Shown: in pieces, positions 7,166 to 15,388 of the stretch
How positions within the stretch are numbered: position 1 is the stretch's first letter
How the letters are laid out: the number at the start of each line of letters is the position of its first letter
From: JANSWY01 sp038525605
Lineage (GTDB): Bacteria; Bacteroidota; Bacteroidia; Cytophagales; Cyclobacteriaceae
Reading direction: 5' to 3'
Length of the DNA stretch: 18,347 nt
NCBI GenBank assembly: GCA_038525605.1
Contig: JBCBHL010000128.1
Location: 1-18,347 of the forward strand
Made by a program: the position numbers and the translations under genes
Notes under the pieces: generated by a model
What the model saw: the letters and a program-made list of their open reading frames with translations, nothing else
Databases searched by the model: none
What the model was told of the DNA's origin: nothing

Positions 7166-8008
7166 ATGAAGTCTATTCTCGTTCCTACCGATTTTTCAAC
7201 TGAAGCAAACAACGCACTTGATTTTGCCATTCAGCTTGCAAAAAAAACTGACGCGCAAATAAAGCTGCTTCATGTCATAGAATTGCCGTCAGGCTCATTT
7301 AAAGTTACCGGAGATATTTACGCCGGAACAGATACTTTGGATGATATCTACACGATTCAGTTGATTAATGCCATCAAGGCAAATCTCCTGGAACTCGAGC
7401 AAAAAGTTATTGAAAGTGGTGTAGCAGTTACCACTAAGATGGAGAAAGGAAATGTATACAGACACATATCCAAAGATATTACTGATGAAGAGACTGATTT
7501 AATTGTGATGGGCTCGAAAGGAGCCACCGGATGGAAAGAGGTTTTGATAGGCTCCAATGCGGAAAGAGTAATCAGAAACAGCCACGTACCTGTTTTCACT
7601 ATCAAAGAGAAAGTTGATATTTCTCAGTTTAAAAATATGGTTTTTGCCATTGGTGAGTGTAGTGATAAATCTATCCCAGTGGTAAAGCAATTCCAAAAAC
7701 TACTAGGGTTGAATTGTCATCTGCTCAAAGTGTACAACACGACCAAACTCTCTTACACACATGAGTCGGCAATGAGTTATGTGAGAAATTTTGCTGAAAA
7801 CACAGAGTTTGTGGATTACACTGTCAACGTGACGGATGCACCCTGGGTAGAGGAAGGCGTGCTGGATTTTGTGGGTCATAATCACATCGATATGATTGCT
7901 ATGGGAACGCACGGTTACAAAGGCCTGGCTCATTTTCTCAATGGCAGCAGGGCAGAAGATGTGGCTAACCATTCCAAAATTCCGGTGTTGACCATCAACC
8001 TCGATTAA
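7166..8008 (+). CDS. Tandem universal stress protein, both ATP motifs intact
   Basis: A 280-residue double Usp protein and first gene of the operon. Domain 1 (about 1-147) starts KSILVPTDFSTEANNAL and contains GSKGATGWKEVLIGS. Domain 2 (about 152-280) contains GTHGYKGLAHFLNGS. Both match the nucleotide-binding signature G-2X-G-9X-G-S, so it is the only Usp in the window predicted to bind ATP in both halves. It is followed after 23 bp by the next usp gene. The FNR-like site and -7-like box upstream suggest that the operon is switched on by a CRP-family activator, most simply the adjacent kinase/receiver-CRP pair. Confidence 0.93.
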   Translation: MKSILVPTDFSTEANNALDFAIQLAKKTDAQIKLLHVIELPSGSFKVTGDIYAGTDTLDDIYTIQLINAIKANLLELEQKVIESGVAVTTKMEKGNVYRHISKDITDEETDLIVMGSKGATGWKEVLIGSNAERVIRNSHVPVFTIKEKVDISQFKNMVFAIGECSDKSIPVVKQFQKLLGLNCHLLKVYNTTKLSYTHESAMSYVRNFAENTEFVDYTVNVTDAPWVEEGVLDFVGHNHIDMIAMGTHGYKGLAHFLNGSRAEDVANHSKIPVLTINLD

Positions 8009-8031
8009 GCATATTTAAAGATTCAGACAAA

Positions 8032-8895
8032 ATGAAAAAGATTGTAGTACCAATAGACTTTTCTGAGCAGTCAATAAATGCATTGCAATATGCAGTTACT
8101 ATGAATGGTCATCACCGTACCGAAATTGTATTGTTTCATGCAGTAGAATATCCGGTACCTGTCGGACTGGAATATGGTATTGCAAACGGCGATGTTTTGG
8201 GCGATCAGATGGTGACATCCATGAGTGCCGCCGAAGAGAAACTAAACGGATTGATCAGTACAATGCCTCAGAATAATATTCAGTATAAGGTCGCCGTGGA
8301 AATGGGTACCTTGATGCACTGGGTTCAGAATTACCTTCCTGAAGAGAAGTGTGATTTGGTCGTGATAGGTACTACTGGGGCAACCGGACTGAAAGGGGTA
8401 TTTGTTGGGTCCAACGCAGAAAAAGTAGTGCGTTTTGCCTGTTGTCCGGTATTGGCAGTGCCAAGTGAGGCTACCTGGAAGTCGATCAATAACATGGTTG
8501 TGCCCTTCGAGTCCAGGGAAATGACCGATGACTTCCTTCATTCTCTTAAAGAAATGCAGGTATTTTCCGATGCGATGATCCAGTTGGTATGGGTAAAAAC
8601 ACCCCACTCACTGATCAATGAGGAAGACCTGATTTCTGAAATGGCAGAATGCATCAGTAGTCACGGAATACAAAATTTCAGAGTAAATACACGCAGAGGT
8701 TTTAGTCCCGCTGAGGGCATATTAACCTTTGTCGATGAAACAAATAGCGAACTAATTGCTATGCCTACACACGGTAGAAAAGGGCTTAAGCACCTTTTTA
8801 TGGATAGCGTCACCGAAGCTGTGGTGAATAAAACGGATATTCCTGTCTGGACTTTCAATATCGGAATAGAACAGAAGGTTTCCGAAGAAATCTAA
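8032..8895 (+). CDS. Tandem universal stress protein, one ATP motif intact
   Basis: A 287-residue double Usp protein and second gene of the operon. Domain 1 begins KKIVVPIDFSEQSINAL and has the intact signature GTTGATGLKGVFVGS. Domain 2 ends with PTHGRKGLKHLFMDS, where the first and third glycines are replaced by Pro and Asp, so ATP binding there is doubtful. A 30-bp gap separates it from the third usp gene and no terminator is seen, consistent with one transcript. Function is inferred from the family: stress survival and metabolic slow-down under energy or oxygen limitation. Confidence 0.92.
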   Translation: MKKIVVPIDFSEQSINALQYAVTMNGHHRTEIVLFHAVEYPVPVGLEYGIANGDVLGDQMVTSMSAAEEKLNGLISTMPQNNIQYKVAVEMGTLMHWVQNYLPEEKCDLVVIGTTGATGLKGVFVGSNAEKVVRFACCPVLAVPSEATWKSINNMVVPFESREMTDDFLHSLKEMQVFSDAMIQLVWVKTPHSLINEEDLISEMAECISSHGIQNFRVNTRRGFSPAEGILTFVDETNSELIAMPTHGRKGLKHLFMDSVTEAVVNKTDIPVWTFNIGIEQKVSEEI

Positions 8896-8925
8896 TTGTA
8901 AACCCAATTCAAAAAATCAAGCACG

Positions 8926-9711
8926 ATGAATCTGATCAATAAAATACTCGTTCCAATGGACTTTTCAGATAGTTCTATGAATGCATTTCATTATGCACTG
9001 AACCTTGTAGACTCTGACAACAGCATCCAGCTCATCTTATTACACATCATTGATAAAGATGACAACCCGATGGAGATGATGGAGGTAATGAGCCAGTTTG
9101 ACACTTTAAAAAATCAGGTTCCCAGATTTGTTAATCATCTGGAAATTGTGGTGAAACATGGTAGAAGGATAGACTCAATCGTTGAAACTACAGTAGAAAT
9201 GGACCCCAAATTGGTGGTGATGGGTACCAAAGGAAAGAGTAGGTCTTTAATGCATGCCGAGTCCAATACTTCTCTGTTGGTAAAAAAGCTGGATCGTTCC
9301 ATATTAGTAATTCCGCAGGACTACACCAAATATGCGATCAACGAAATTGCCGTGGCGCTAGACCATCAAATAGATGATGCTTCTGATCTTGCCTTGATAC
9401 AAGACCTGGCGCGATGGTTCAATGCTAAGGTGCATGTATTAACTGTAGCTACCAACAAAGAAGAAGCGGTAGTAATGGGTGAACAGGTCGAAAATACGCT
9501 TGAATACTACCTGGATACACTCGATCACACTTATGAGTTGTCGAACGATACTGATATCGTCAACGGCATTGAGCAATACATCGGTGAAAACAAGATTGAT
9601 ATGCTGGCAATACTGCCTAAGACGCATGCAAAAAATGGTGAGCCTTCCGGTGGAAAACTCACCAGAGTGCTTACTCTCCAGGCTAAGATTCCACTTTTAA
9701 TTGCTGATTAA
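8926..9711 (+). CDS. Degenerate tandem universal stress protein
   Basis: A 261-residue protein, third in the operon. The first domain is clearly Usp (NKILVPMDFSDSSMNAFHYA), but its loop reads GTKGKSRSLMHAES, with Glu where the third glycine should be. The second half (about 141-261) is weakly Usp-like and its loop (LPKTHAKNGEPSGGK) has no recognisable glycine signature. It is therefore predicted not to bind ATP in the classical way and may be a regulatory or dimerising partner of the two upstream paralogues. It is followed after 36 bp by the P-type ATPase gene. Confidence 0.88.
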   Translation: MNLINKILVPMDFSDSSMNAFHYALNLVDSDNSIQLILLHIIDKDDNPMEMMEVMSQFDTLKNQVPRFVNHLEIVVKHGRRIDSIVETTVEMDPKLVVMGTKGKSRSLMHAESNTSLLVKKLDRSILVIPQDYTKYAINEIAVALDHQIDDASDLALIQDLARWFNAKVHVLTVATNKEEAVVMGEQVENTLEYYLDTLDHTYELSNDTDIVNGIEQYIGENKIDMLAILPKTHAKNGEPSGGKLTRVLTLQAKIPLLIAD

Positions 9712-9747
9712 ACCAAAATCAGTTGATAGCAATACCATTTTAATACC

Positions 9748-12153
9748 ATGCAGGCACCCGTTTTACAAAAAGAAAAGACCGAATGTTTCCATTGCGGAGA
9801 TATTTGTGATGAAAAAGTTGAATTCGATAACAAATCATTTTGTTGCCATGGGTGTAAGACGGTCTATGAATTGCTCAATACGCATGAATTAGATACCTAC
9901 TATCAATTGAATCAGTCGCCTGGTGCTAAGCAGAATCTGCCCAAATCTGATTTTAGCTACCTTGAAAATGAAACCATCGTCAACAGGTTGCTGGATTTTC
10001 AGTCAGAGAAAGTAGGAAAGGTGACTTTGTTTTTACCATCGATCCATTGCAGTTCTTGTATTTGGTTGCTGGAAAACCTGCCGTCGCTATTCTCAGGCAT
10101 CATCAGCAGTCAGGTAAACTTTATCAAAAAGAAGGCGACCATTAGCTTTCGCAAAGAGGAGTTGACCCTAAAAGCGCTGGTTGAGATCATCAGCTCGATC
10201 GGATATGAACCAAGGATTTCGCTCGACGATGACGAGGAGAAAGCCAAAAAGAAAAACCCGTTGGTAGTAAAGCTTGCGGTCGCTGGGTTTTGTTTTGGCA
10301 ATTCCATGCTGATCAGTATTCCGGCCTACCTCGACACTGGTTTTGAGATGACTTCTGAAATCAGGTCGCTTTTTGGTTGGGTTAATATTTTACTCATGTT
10401 ACCGGTTTTGTTTTATTCCGCCAGTGACTACTTCAAAACAGCCTATCTTGGTCTTCGGAAAAAACAAATTGGTATCGATGTACCAGTTGCCCTGGGAATC
10501 AGTATACTGTTTACCCAGACGGTTTATGAGATTTTATCTGGTGCAGGCACGGGATATGCAGACTCATTAACAGGGTTGGTGTTTTTCCTGCTGATTGGCA
10601 AATGGTATCAGAATAAATCCTATCAGGCGTTATCATTCGAACGCACTTTCAAGTCATTTTTTCCGATAGCTGTTAATAAAATCGGGAAGGAAAAGGATGA
10701 ATTTGTTCCTATTGAAGACATCAAAGTAAAAGACAGAATCAGAATTCGTAACGGTGAGGTAATCCCTGCGGATGGTTTTTTGATCGATGGAAAAGCCAGG
10801 ATAGATTACAGTTTCGTATCCGGTGAGTCGTACCCCGAAAAGGTAGATACGAATCAAAAGATTTTCGCCGGAGGCAGACAGGTGGGTACTTCAATCATCA
10901 TAGAAGTGATTAAAGAAGTGTCTTCGGGCTATTTAACAGAACTCTGGAATCATGCCGATTTTAAGCGCGCAGAAGAATCCGGTCTACAGAATATCATTAA
11001 CAGAATCAGTGGTTATTTTACGCTTACAGTTTTATTGATTGCTTTTTCTTCAGCTTTATTTTGGGCAATGGCAGATCCTGCGCAGATCTGGAAGGTGGTG
11101 ACATCTGTTATGATTATAGCTTGCCCGTGTGCGCTCGCGCTTGCGCTGCCCTTTGCCTACGGTCATGCACTTCGATATCTGGGAAGGAATAAACTCTACC
11201 TGAAAAATGCTGATGTAGTAGAGAAGATCGCCCGTTCCCGGCAAATAGTTTTTGACAAAACAGGTACGCTGACAAAAGGAGAATTGCTTCAGATGGAGTA
11301 TGTTGGGACACCGCTGAATGAGCAGGAAAAAGAATACTTAAAAGTCGTATGTGCCAATAGCATGCACCCTTACAGTAAGCTGCTGCATAAGCACCTCAGG
11401 CAAGCAGATAGTGGTGAAGGAGCAGCCTCACCCTTGGAATTGGCATCTTTTGAGGAAATTGAAGGAAAGGGGATTATTGCTGAACTAGCCAGTGAAAATA
11501 TCAAAATAGGGTCGGCAAAATTTTTGTCAGCGCCTAGCAATCAACGCAAAGAATCACAGGTACACATTGCTGTTGGCGGTGAATATAAAGGATATTTTGC
11601 CATTAAAAATGCTTACCGCAATGGCATATTTGAAATGCTCAATAAGCTGAAAAAGGCATTTCGCCTGTATCTGATATCGGGCGATAGTGACAGTGAAAAA
11701 AACAGGCTGTATGAATTTTTCAAAGACCTCAGGTTTCAGCAGTCTCCCGAAGATAAGTTCTTATATACCCATCTGCTGAAAAAGTCTGGCCCTTTGATCA
11801 TGATCGGCGATGGCCTCAACGATGCTGGTGCCCTGAAGGCTGCCGATGTAGGCATTGCGGTGACAGACGATGTACATCAGTTTTCCCCGGCTTGTGATGC
11901 GATCATCAATGGGTCTGAACTAACGCGACTCAATAAGCTCGTAGATTTTTGTCAGTATGCTTTTAAGGTTGTGAAAATAGCGTTGCTGATTTCGATTATG
12001 TATAACCTGGTAGGTTTGTATTTCGCCGTTACTGCTCAGCTGACGCCAATTCTTTCTGCGATCCTAATGCCTGTTAGTTCTGTGAGTGTCGTAGGTTTAA
12101 TTACTCTGATGATCAAACTGAAAGCCGACCGATTGCTTAAGAGAGGTTCTTAA
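9748..12153 (+). CDS. ccoI: CcoI/FixI-type copper-exporting P1B-ATPase
   Basis: An 801-residue heavy-metal ATPase. The N-terminus has a cysteine-rich metal-binding segment (C13-x2-C16, C20, C32/C33-x2-C36) and then an HMA-like domain whose motif CSSCIWLLE (101-109) resembles the CxxCVWLIE form typical of FixI/CcoI. The core has the membrane metal site CPC (459-461), an actuator SGES (358-361), phosphorylation motif DKTGT with D503, the nucleotide-binding HP dipeptide (540-541) and hinge GDGLND (about 688). Members export Cu(I) to supply the cbb3-type cytochrome oxidase, a high-affinity enzyme for low oxygen. It closes the three-usp operon, tying that module to microaerobic respiration. The usual following gene ccoS and the oxidase genes are absent from the window. 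A general copper-efflux role is the alternative. Confidence 0.88.
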   Translation: MQAPVLQKEKTECFHCGDICDEKVEFDNKSFCCHGCKTVYELLNTHELDTYYQLNQSPGAKQNLPKSDFSYLENETIVNRLLDFQSEKVGKVTLFLPSIHCSSCIWLLENLPSLFSGIISSQVNFIKKKATISFRKEELTLKALVEIISSIGYEPRISLDDDEEKAKKKNPLVVKLAVAGFCFGNSMLISIPAYLDTGFEMTSEIRSLFGWVNILLMLPVLFYSASDYFKTAYLGLRKKQIGIDVPVALGISILFTQTVYEILSGAGTGYADSLTGLVFFLLIGKWYQNKSYQALSFERTFKSFFPIAVNKIGKEKDEFVPIEDIKVKDRIRIRNGEVIPADGFLIDGKARIDYSFVSGESYPEKVDTNQKIFAGGRQVGTSIIIEVIKEVSSGYLTELWNHADFKRAEESGLQNIINRISGYFTLTVLLIAFSSALFWAMADPAQIWKVVTSVMIIACPCALALALPFAYGHALRYLGRNKLYLKNADVVEKIARSRQIVFDKTGTLTKGELLQMEYVGTPLNEQEKEYLKVVCANSMHPYSKLLHKHLRQADSGEGAASPLELASFEEIEGKGIIAELASENIKIGSAKFLSAPSNQRKESQVHIAVGGEYKGYFAIKNAYRNGIFEMLNKLKKAFRLYLISGDSDSEKNRLYEFFKDLRFQQSPEDKFLYTHLLKKSGPLIMIGDGLNDAGALKAADVGIAVTDDVHQFSPACDAIINGSELTRLNKLVDFCQYAFKVVKIALLISIMYNLVGLYFAVTAQLTPILSAILMPVSSVSVVGLITLMIKLKADRLLKRGS

Positions 12154-12323
12154 AGTGCCGAAAAAGTCTTTGATGGGGTGCGAGCTATCTGACCAGGATA
12201 GTTCTCAGGGAAAAAATCATTTTTTAATCTGTTTCTATGTAGGCGAATGTTCTTCCGCTTGCGGATTTTTTCATTCAACCTGAGTTCTCGATAACGATTT
12301 TGTAACTCCTGAAACGGGCAGAA

Positions 12324-12341
12324 AAAGGCTATTTAGCCTTT
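12324..12341. terminator. Stem-loop, possible terminator after ccoI
   Basis: AAAGGCTA-TT-TAGCCTTT forms an 8-bp dyad. A run of A before it and of T at its end mean it could act on either strand; read on the minus strand it is followed by T residues. It lies about 170 bp beyond the ccoI stop codon, rather far for a dedicated terminator. A second GCC followed by seven T residues at 12366-12375 can pair with the same left arm. Confidence 0.35.
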
Positions 12342-12441
12342 ATGGAGCGAATGAATGCCAAAACCGCCTTTTTTTCATAAAAGTATAAAACTATCAAAGT
12401 GTGGAAGCAGGGTTTTAGGCTGATGTCCAACCGATTAACCA

Positions 12442-12459
12442 TGATAAGTGTCCTTATCA
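12442..12459. promoter_or_regulatory. Operator-like palindrome
   Basis: TGATAAG-TGTC-CTTATCA is a perfect inverted repeat with 7-bp arms and 4-bp spacing, about 155 bp upstream of the lipoprotein start. It is a possible regulator-binding site. The FNR half-site TGAT is present in the outer arms, but the spacing differs from the FNR form. Confidence 0.3.
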
Positions 12460-12518
12460 AAACCACAAAAGGTGACATTTTAAAAGAAGCCACTACAGTA
12501 GCGAAATAAATTAGGTGT

Positions 12519-12532
12519 AAGGGGAAACCCTT
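12519..12532. other. GAAA-tetraloop hairpin
   Basis: AAGGG-GAAA-CCCTT forms a 5-bp stem closed by a stable GAAA tetraloop, roughly 80 bp before the lipoprotein start codon. It could be part of a 5' untranslated leader or a weak terminator for upstream transcription. There is no T-run of terminator quality after it. Confidence 0.25.
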
Positions 12533-12613
12533 TCCTGTCATCTTTACGGGTCGATCGATAATCCCTTTGGAGTTATTACAACGGAAAAATTAAATAGCAA
12601 AAAACATCTACTC

Positions 12614-13015
12614 ATGAAAAGACTAATACCCACCCTACTGCTGATTTCTTTCCTATTTCAGGTTTCATGCTCGGACGAAGATATCAGTTCCAACATAAAT
12701 GAAGCTGATCTAGTCAATGGTTTATTGGAATATAATGTCCTTGTTGTAGTTGCTGAAATCGATAAGTTAACAGGAGATTTGCGGCCGGGAAGCAATGGCC
12801 ATCTTTCAAATCTTGAAACATTGTCCAGGAGAATAGAGCAATCCGCTGAAGCCGTAAAAGTTACCGATTTTTGTAATGACTGCTATCATACTTTGTACAC
12901 AGAATCTTTGTTGTATTTAGAAGTAGATTCTCTGGGAATAAAAGTGTCCAGAACACTTCATCTTTTGGGGCCAGAGAATGAATCTTTAAGGTGTTTGACC
13001 GTCACGGATTTCTAA
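12614..13015 (+). CDS. Small lipoprotein, probably surface exposed
   Basis: A 133-residue protein with a signal peptide (MKRLIPTLLLISFLF) and a lipobox ending in C19 (QVSC). The residues after the cysteine, SDED, match the S-(D/E)3 form of the Bacteroidota lipoprotein export signal, so it is predicted to be anchored on the outer face of the outer membrane. The mature part is acidic and mostly helical, with one CxxC (CNDC) near residues 95-98. No domain is recognised and no function can be assigned. The next reading frame on the same strand opens within its 3' end, but the likely start of that gene is 63 bp after this stop. Confidence 0.75.
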   Translation: MKRLIPTLLLISFLFQVSCSDEDISSNINEADLVNGLLEYNVLVVVAEIDKLTGDLRPGSNGHLSNLETLSRRIEQSAEAVKVTDFCNDCYHTLYTESLLYLEVDSLGIKVSRTLHLLGPENESLRCLTVTDF

Positions 13016-13077
13016 TATGGCGTACTCTTTTACCAACAAATCATGGTTTTTCTGCGTATTTCTCCGATCTTCGGAAA

Positions 13078-13719
13078 ATGACGATCATAGACAATTTATT
13101 GAAGACTGTTGCCGGGAAACTGGATATCTACGAGACATTTTTAAAGGACGGAGCAACCGAAAAGTCTGTTAAGGACATTACTGAAATAACTGGTTTGGAA
13201 GTTCCCGACGCTCTTGCCGAACTACTCCTGAGACACAATGGAGAGAAGAAGTTTATGGGCTTTTTGGGACATGGATTTTTATCTGCAGAAGAGATCATAT
13301 CCCAATGGCAGTCTATTGTCGCAATGAAGAATGATCCAAATTTTGATGTGGGAGAGCGGATGTATTATCAACAAGACCTAATTGCGCCAGTTTCTTTTTT
13401 TAGTGCCAAAAGGTTGCCATTTGCACACGATGGATCCGGGCAGTTGCTTTGTATTGATTACGATCCGGGACCTGATGGAAAAATGGGGCAGATTGTGTAC
13501 GTACCAATGGGAGAACCTGAACCCTTATCAGTGATCGCTGGTAGTTTTCACGAATTTGTGGAATTTATAACTGAAGCCATCTCCTCCGGAAATCTCGCCC
13601 TGGCAGACGACCGGGAAGATTATGAAGCAGATGAGCAGCATTTTGCAGAAGTCTACTTTTACCAAACCTGGAAACAAGACTGGACTGAAGTCGCTAAGGC
13701 CTACCATCCCAAAAACTGA
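13078..13719 (+). CDS. SMI1/KNR4 (SUKH) family protein
   Basis: From the ATG at 13078 this is a 213-residue protein. The frame extends upstream to an ATG at 12991, but those 29 residues overlap the lipoprotein gene and look non-family. The core has the SUKH pattern: an N-terminal helix pair with ITGLEVPDALAELLLRHNGE, a phi-xWxx region (IISQWQSIV), then LPFAHDGSGQLLCIDYDPG and GQIVYVP, the classic sequence around the family's Gly-Ser-Gly strand. In bacteria SUKH proteins often act as immunity proteins to polymorphic toxins, but many are solitary with unknown role. No toxin gene is adjacent, so the function is open; a stranded immunity gene is one possibility. Confidence 0.85.
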   Translation: MTIIDNLLKTVAGKLDIYETFLKDGATEKSVKDITEITGLEVPDALAELLLRHNGEKKFMGFLGHGFLSAEEIISQWQSIVAMKNDPNFDVGERMYYQQDLIAPVSFFSAKRLPFAHDGSGQLLCIDYDPGPDGKMGQIVYVPMGEPEPLSVIAGSFHEFVEFITEAISSGNLALADDREDYEADEQHFAEVYFYQTWKQDWTEVAKAYHPKN

Positions 13720-13891
13720 AGCAGATAAGTTATTTTTGAAATAATTCACTAATTTTCGATTAGAAGACCATAGAGGATGGATCAATGCAATTTTGATTTG
13801 CCAGTCGATTCGATGGGTATCTGACTGAAATCCGATCAGTATGAAATCCAAAGTGAGCGCTTCTAACTAGACCCACTAAAAACTACCAAAG

Positions 13892-14578
13892 GTGAAAAAG
13901 GACTTACTTCTGCTACATGGCGCTCTGGGGAGCAAACATCAATTTCAAAATCTGAAACCATTGCTAACGGATGATTTTATCATTCATGATTTCAATTTCA
14001 GTGGTCACGGAGGGAGCAGTGACACGCATGGCTTTTCCATACCGGGTTTTACACAACAGCTCATCGAGTACATTCAATCAAACAAATTGTCTGATGTCTA
14101 CATTTTCGGTTATAGCATGGGAGGATATGTAGCGTTAAAAGCCTCTTTACAAATTCCATCATACATCTCAAAGATTGCGACGTTGGGTACAAAGTTTGAC
14201 TGGAGTCCTGAGTCAACAGCCAGGGAAATCAAAATGCTCAATCCTGATGTCATGGAAACCAAAGTACCTCAGTTTGCAGAAAAGCTTAGGAAGGAACATA
14301 CGCCGCAGGACTGGAAGTCTGTCGTGAGGGCTACTGCTGATCTTATGACAAAGCTGTCGGAACGCGATCAACTGGAGGAGGCCGACTTCAAATCGATCCA
14401 AACAGTTGTCACATTAGGGAGAGGTGATCAGGATAAAATGGTATCAGAAGAAGAAACAAATACAGTTGCTCTGTGGCTTCCAAATGCGGAGATCGTGGCG
14501 CTTGCCGATGTAAAACACCCAATTGAATCAATATCTCCTGATAAAATTCAAGATTTTATAAAAAGAACATTTGCATAG
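13892..14578 (+). CDS. Alpha/beta hydrolase
   Basis: A 228-residue alpha/beta-hydrolase-fold protein that starts with GTG (no in-frame ATG at the N-terminus, and KKDLLLLHGALGS needs this start). HG at 9-10 marks the oxyanion-hole loop. The nucleophile elbow GYSMGG places the catalytic serine at S75, an acid is available in GRGDQD (D179 or D181), and the histidine is H209 in VKHP. The triad order and length fit small esterases or lipases of the MenH/BioH-like class, but the substrate cannot be told. It stands alone, with a 172-bp spacer before it and 150 bp after. Confidence 0.88.
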   Translation: MKKDLLLLHGALGSKHQFQNLKPLLTDDFIIHDFNFSGHGGSSDTHGFSIPGFTQQLIEYIQSNKLSDVYIFGYSMGGYVALKASLQIPSYISKIATLGTKFDWSPESTAREIKMLNPDVMETKVPQFAEKLRKEHTPQDWKSVVRATADLMTKLSERDQLEEADFKSIQTVVTLGRGDQDKMVSEEETNTVALWLPNAEIVALADVKHPIESISPDKIQDFIKRTFA

Positions 14579-14728
14579 TAGCAAGAATATTTTCAATAGG
14601 AAATAGCGAAAAAGTTAAAACTTAACTGAGTATATTTTGTTTTCAAGTGAAATAGTTCATTAGAAGAACATTGCGCTCGTTTTGATGTTAGCCAAGACCT
14701 CAAAACTAATACTATTTCAACACACGCT

Positions 14729-15190
14729 ATGAAAAAAATCCACTTTGATCGACTAAATGGGAATTGGAAGTTCCTGCTCATTATTATTCTCTCGTTGCTT
14801 TGTATTGCCTTTAGCTTTTTTAAGCCCATCGAATTTAAAAATGAAGAAATGTATGAATGGGTCTCTACTACAGGTTTTTTATTGCAGGTAGTATTTTGGT
14901 TAAAAATGTTTTGGTATCGAAACTATGTCAACTGGAATACCAAAGGTATCAATATCAGAATCAATTCAGTATTAGGAAAATCTCTGGCATTTGATAGGAT
15001 CAAATCGATAGAAATAGCTGATAAACGCATCACGATCACCAAAAAGGATGAAGAAATCCTGCTGCTGAACCTGGTTGAATTCAAAGATGATGATGTAGAA
15101 AGACTTTACACAATTTTGATGTCATACAAACCACCCAAAAACAGGGGACAAGACGAACAGGCAGATATGCTTCATTCGCAAATTTCGTAG
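14729..15190 (+). CDS. Two-helix membrane protein with PH-like tail
   Basis: A 153-residue protein. It has two membrane helices (about 14-32 and 46-62), then a C-terminal cytosolic part (70-130) rich in short beta strands (GINIRINSVLGKSLAFDRI, then SIEIADKRITITKKDEEI) and a final helix. Two helices followed by a small beta-barrel are the layout of bacterial PH-like (bPH/YdbT-type) and related proteins of unknown function. The assignment rests on layout and strand pattern, not on a diagnostic motif. The gene is monocistronic, and a small dyad (AGTTAA-AAC-TTAACT, 14614-14628) sits about 100 bp before the start. Confidence 0.6.
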   Translation: MKKIHFDRLNGNWKFLLIIILSLLCIAFSFFKPIEFKNEEMYEWVSTTGFLLQVVFWLKMFWYRNYVNWNTKGINIRINSVLGKSLAFDRIKSIEIADKRITITKKDEEILLLNLVEFKDDDVERLYTILMSYKPPKNRGQDEQADMLHSQIS

Positions 15191-15388
15191 GAGAGATATT
15201 GTGAGTTTTGGTCGCAGAAATCGATTAAAAACAGACCGGAAAAGTAATTGACAGATTTATGCACCCGATCTGATCAGCGGAACTGTTGGATTTAGATGAA
15301 AATCTATGGTACTTTATAACACAGGTAGATTTATAATCCTGCTACGATTCCCTATATTGGTTTCTACTTTTACTGATTACGGCAAGCG

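Larger units (their letters stand above)
12154..12613. other. Gene-poor 460-bp spacer after ccoI
   Basis: No convincing gene was found on either strand. Short frames exist, including a 36-codon Cys-rich one at 12173-12283, but they lack family features. The stretch holds a hairpin at 12324-12341, a possible alternative pairing with the T-run at 12366-12375, a palindrome at 12442-12459 and a GAAA-loop hairpin at 12519-12532. It marks the point where the ordered usp-ccoI operon ends and loosely organised single genes begin. Confidence 0.5.

Noticed and set aside
8242..8607. 121-codon open frame on the minus strand
   Set aside because: Shadow of the second tandem usp gene, with no signal or domain features.
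12173..12283. 36-codon frame with five cysteines just after ccoI, considered as ccoS or a second small peptide
   Set aside because: No membrane helix as expected for CcoS, no RiPP leader motif and no ribosome-binding context; probably chance.
12284..12385. Frame reading DFVTPETG after ccoI, resembling the SFVT part of the RiPP leader
   Set aside because: No start codon between the preceding stop and this motif, and no leader features before it; similarity limited to about 11 bases.
12329..12541. 70-codon open frame on the minus strand in the spacer after ccoI
   Set aside because: No family features; runs through hairpins and palindromes; composition like non-coding AT-rich DNA. Low but not zero chance of being real.
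12991..13077. Upstream ATG extending the SMI1/KNR4 protein by 29 residues
   Set aside because: The extension overlaps the lipoprotein gene and does not resemble the family; the ATG at 13078 leads directly into a family-like N-terminus.
13528..13851. 107-codon open frame on the minus strand
   Set aside because: Largely opposite the 3' end of the SMI1/KNR4 gene; no recognisable domain or start context.
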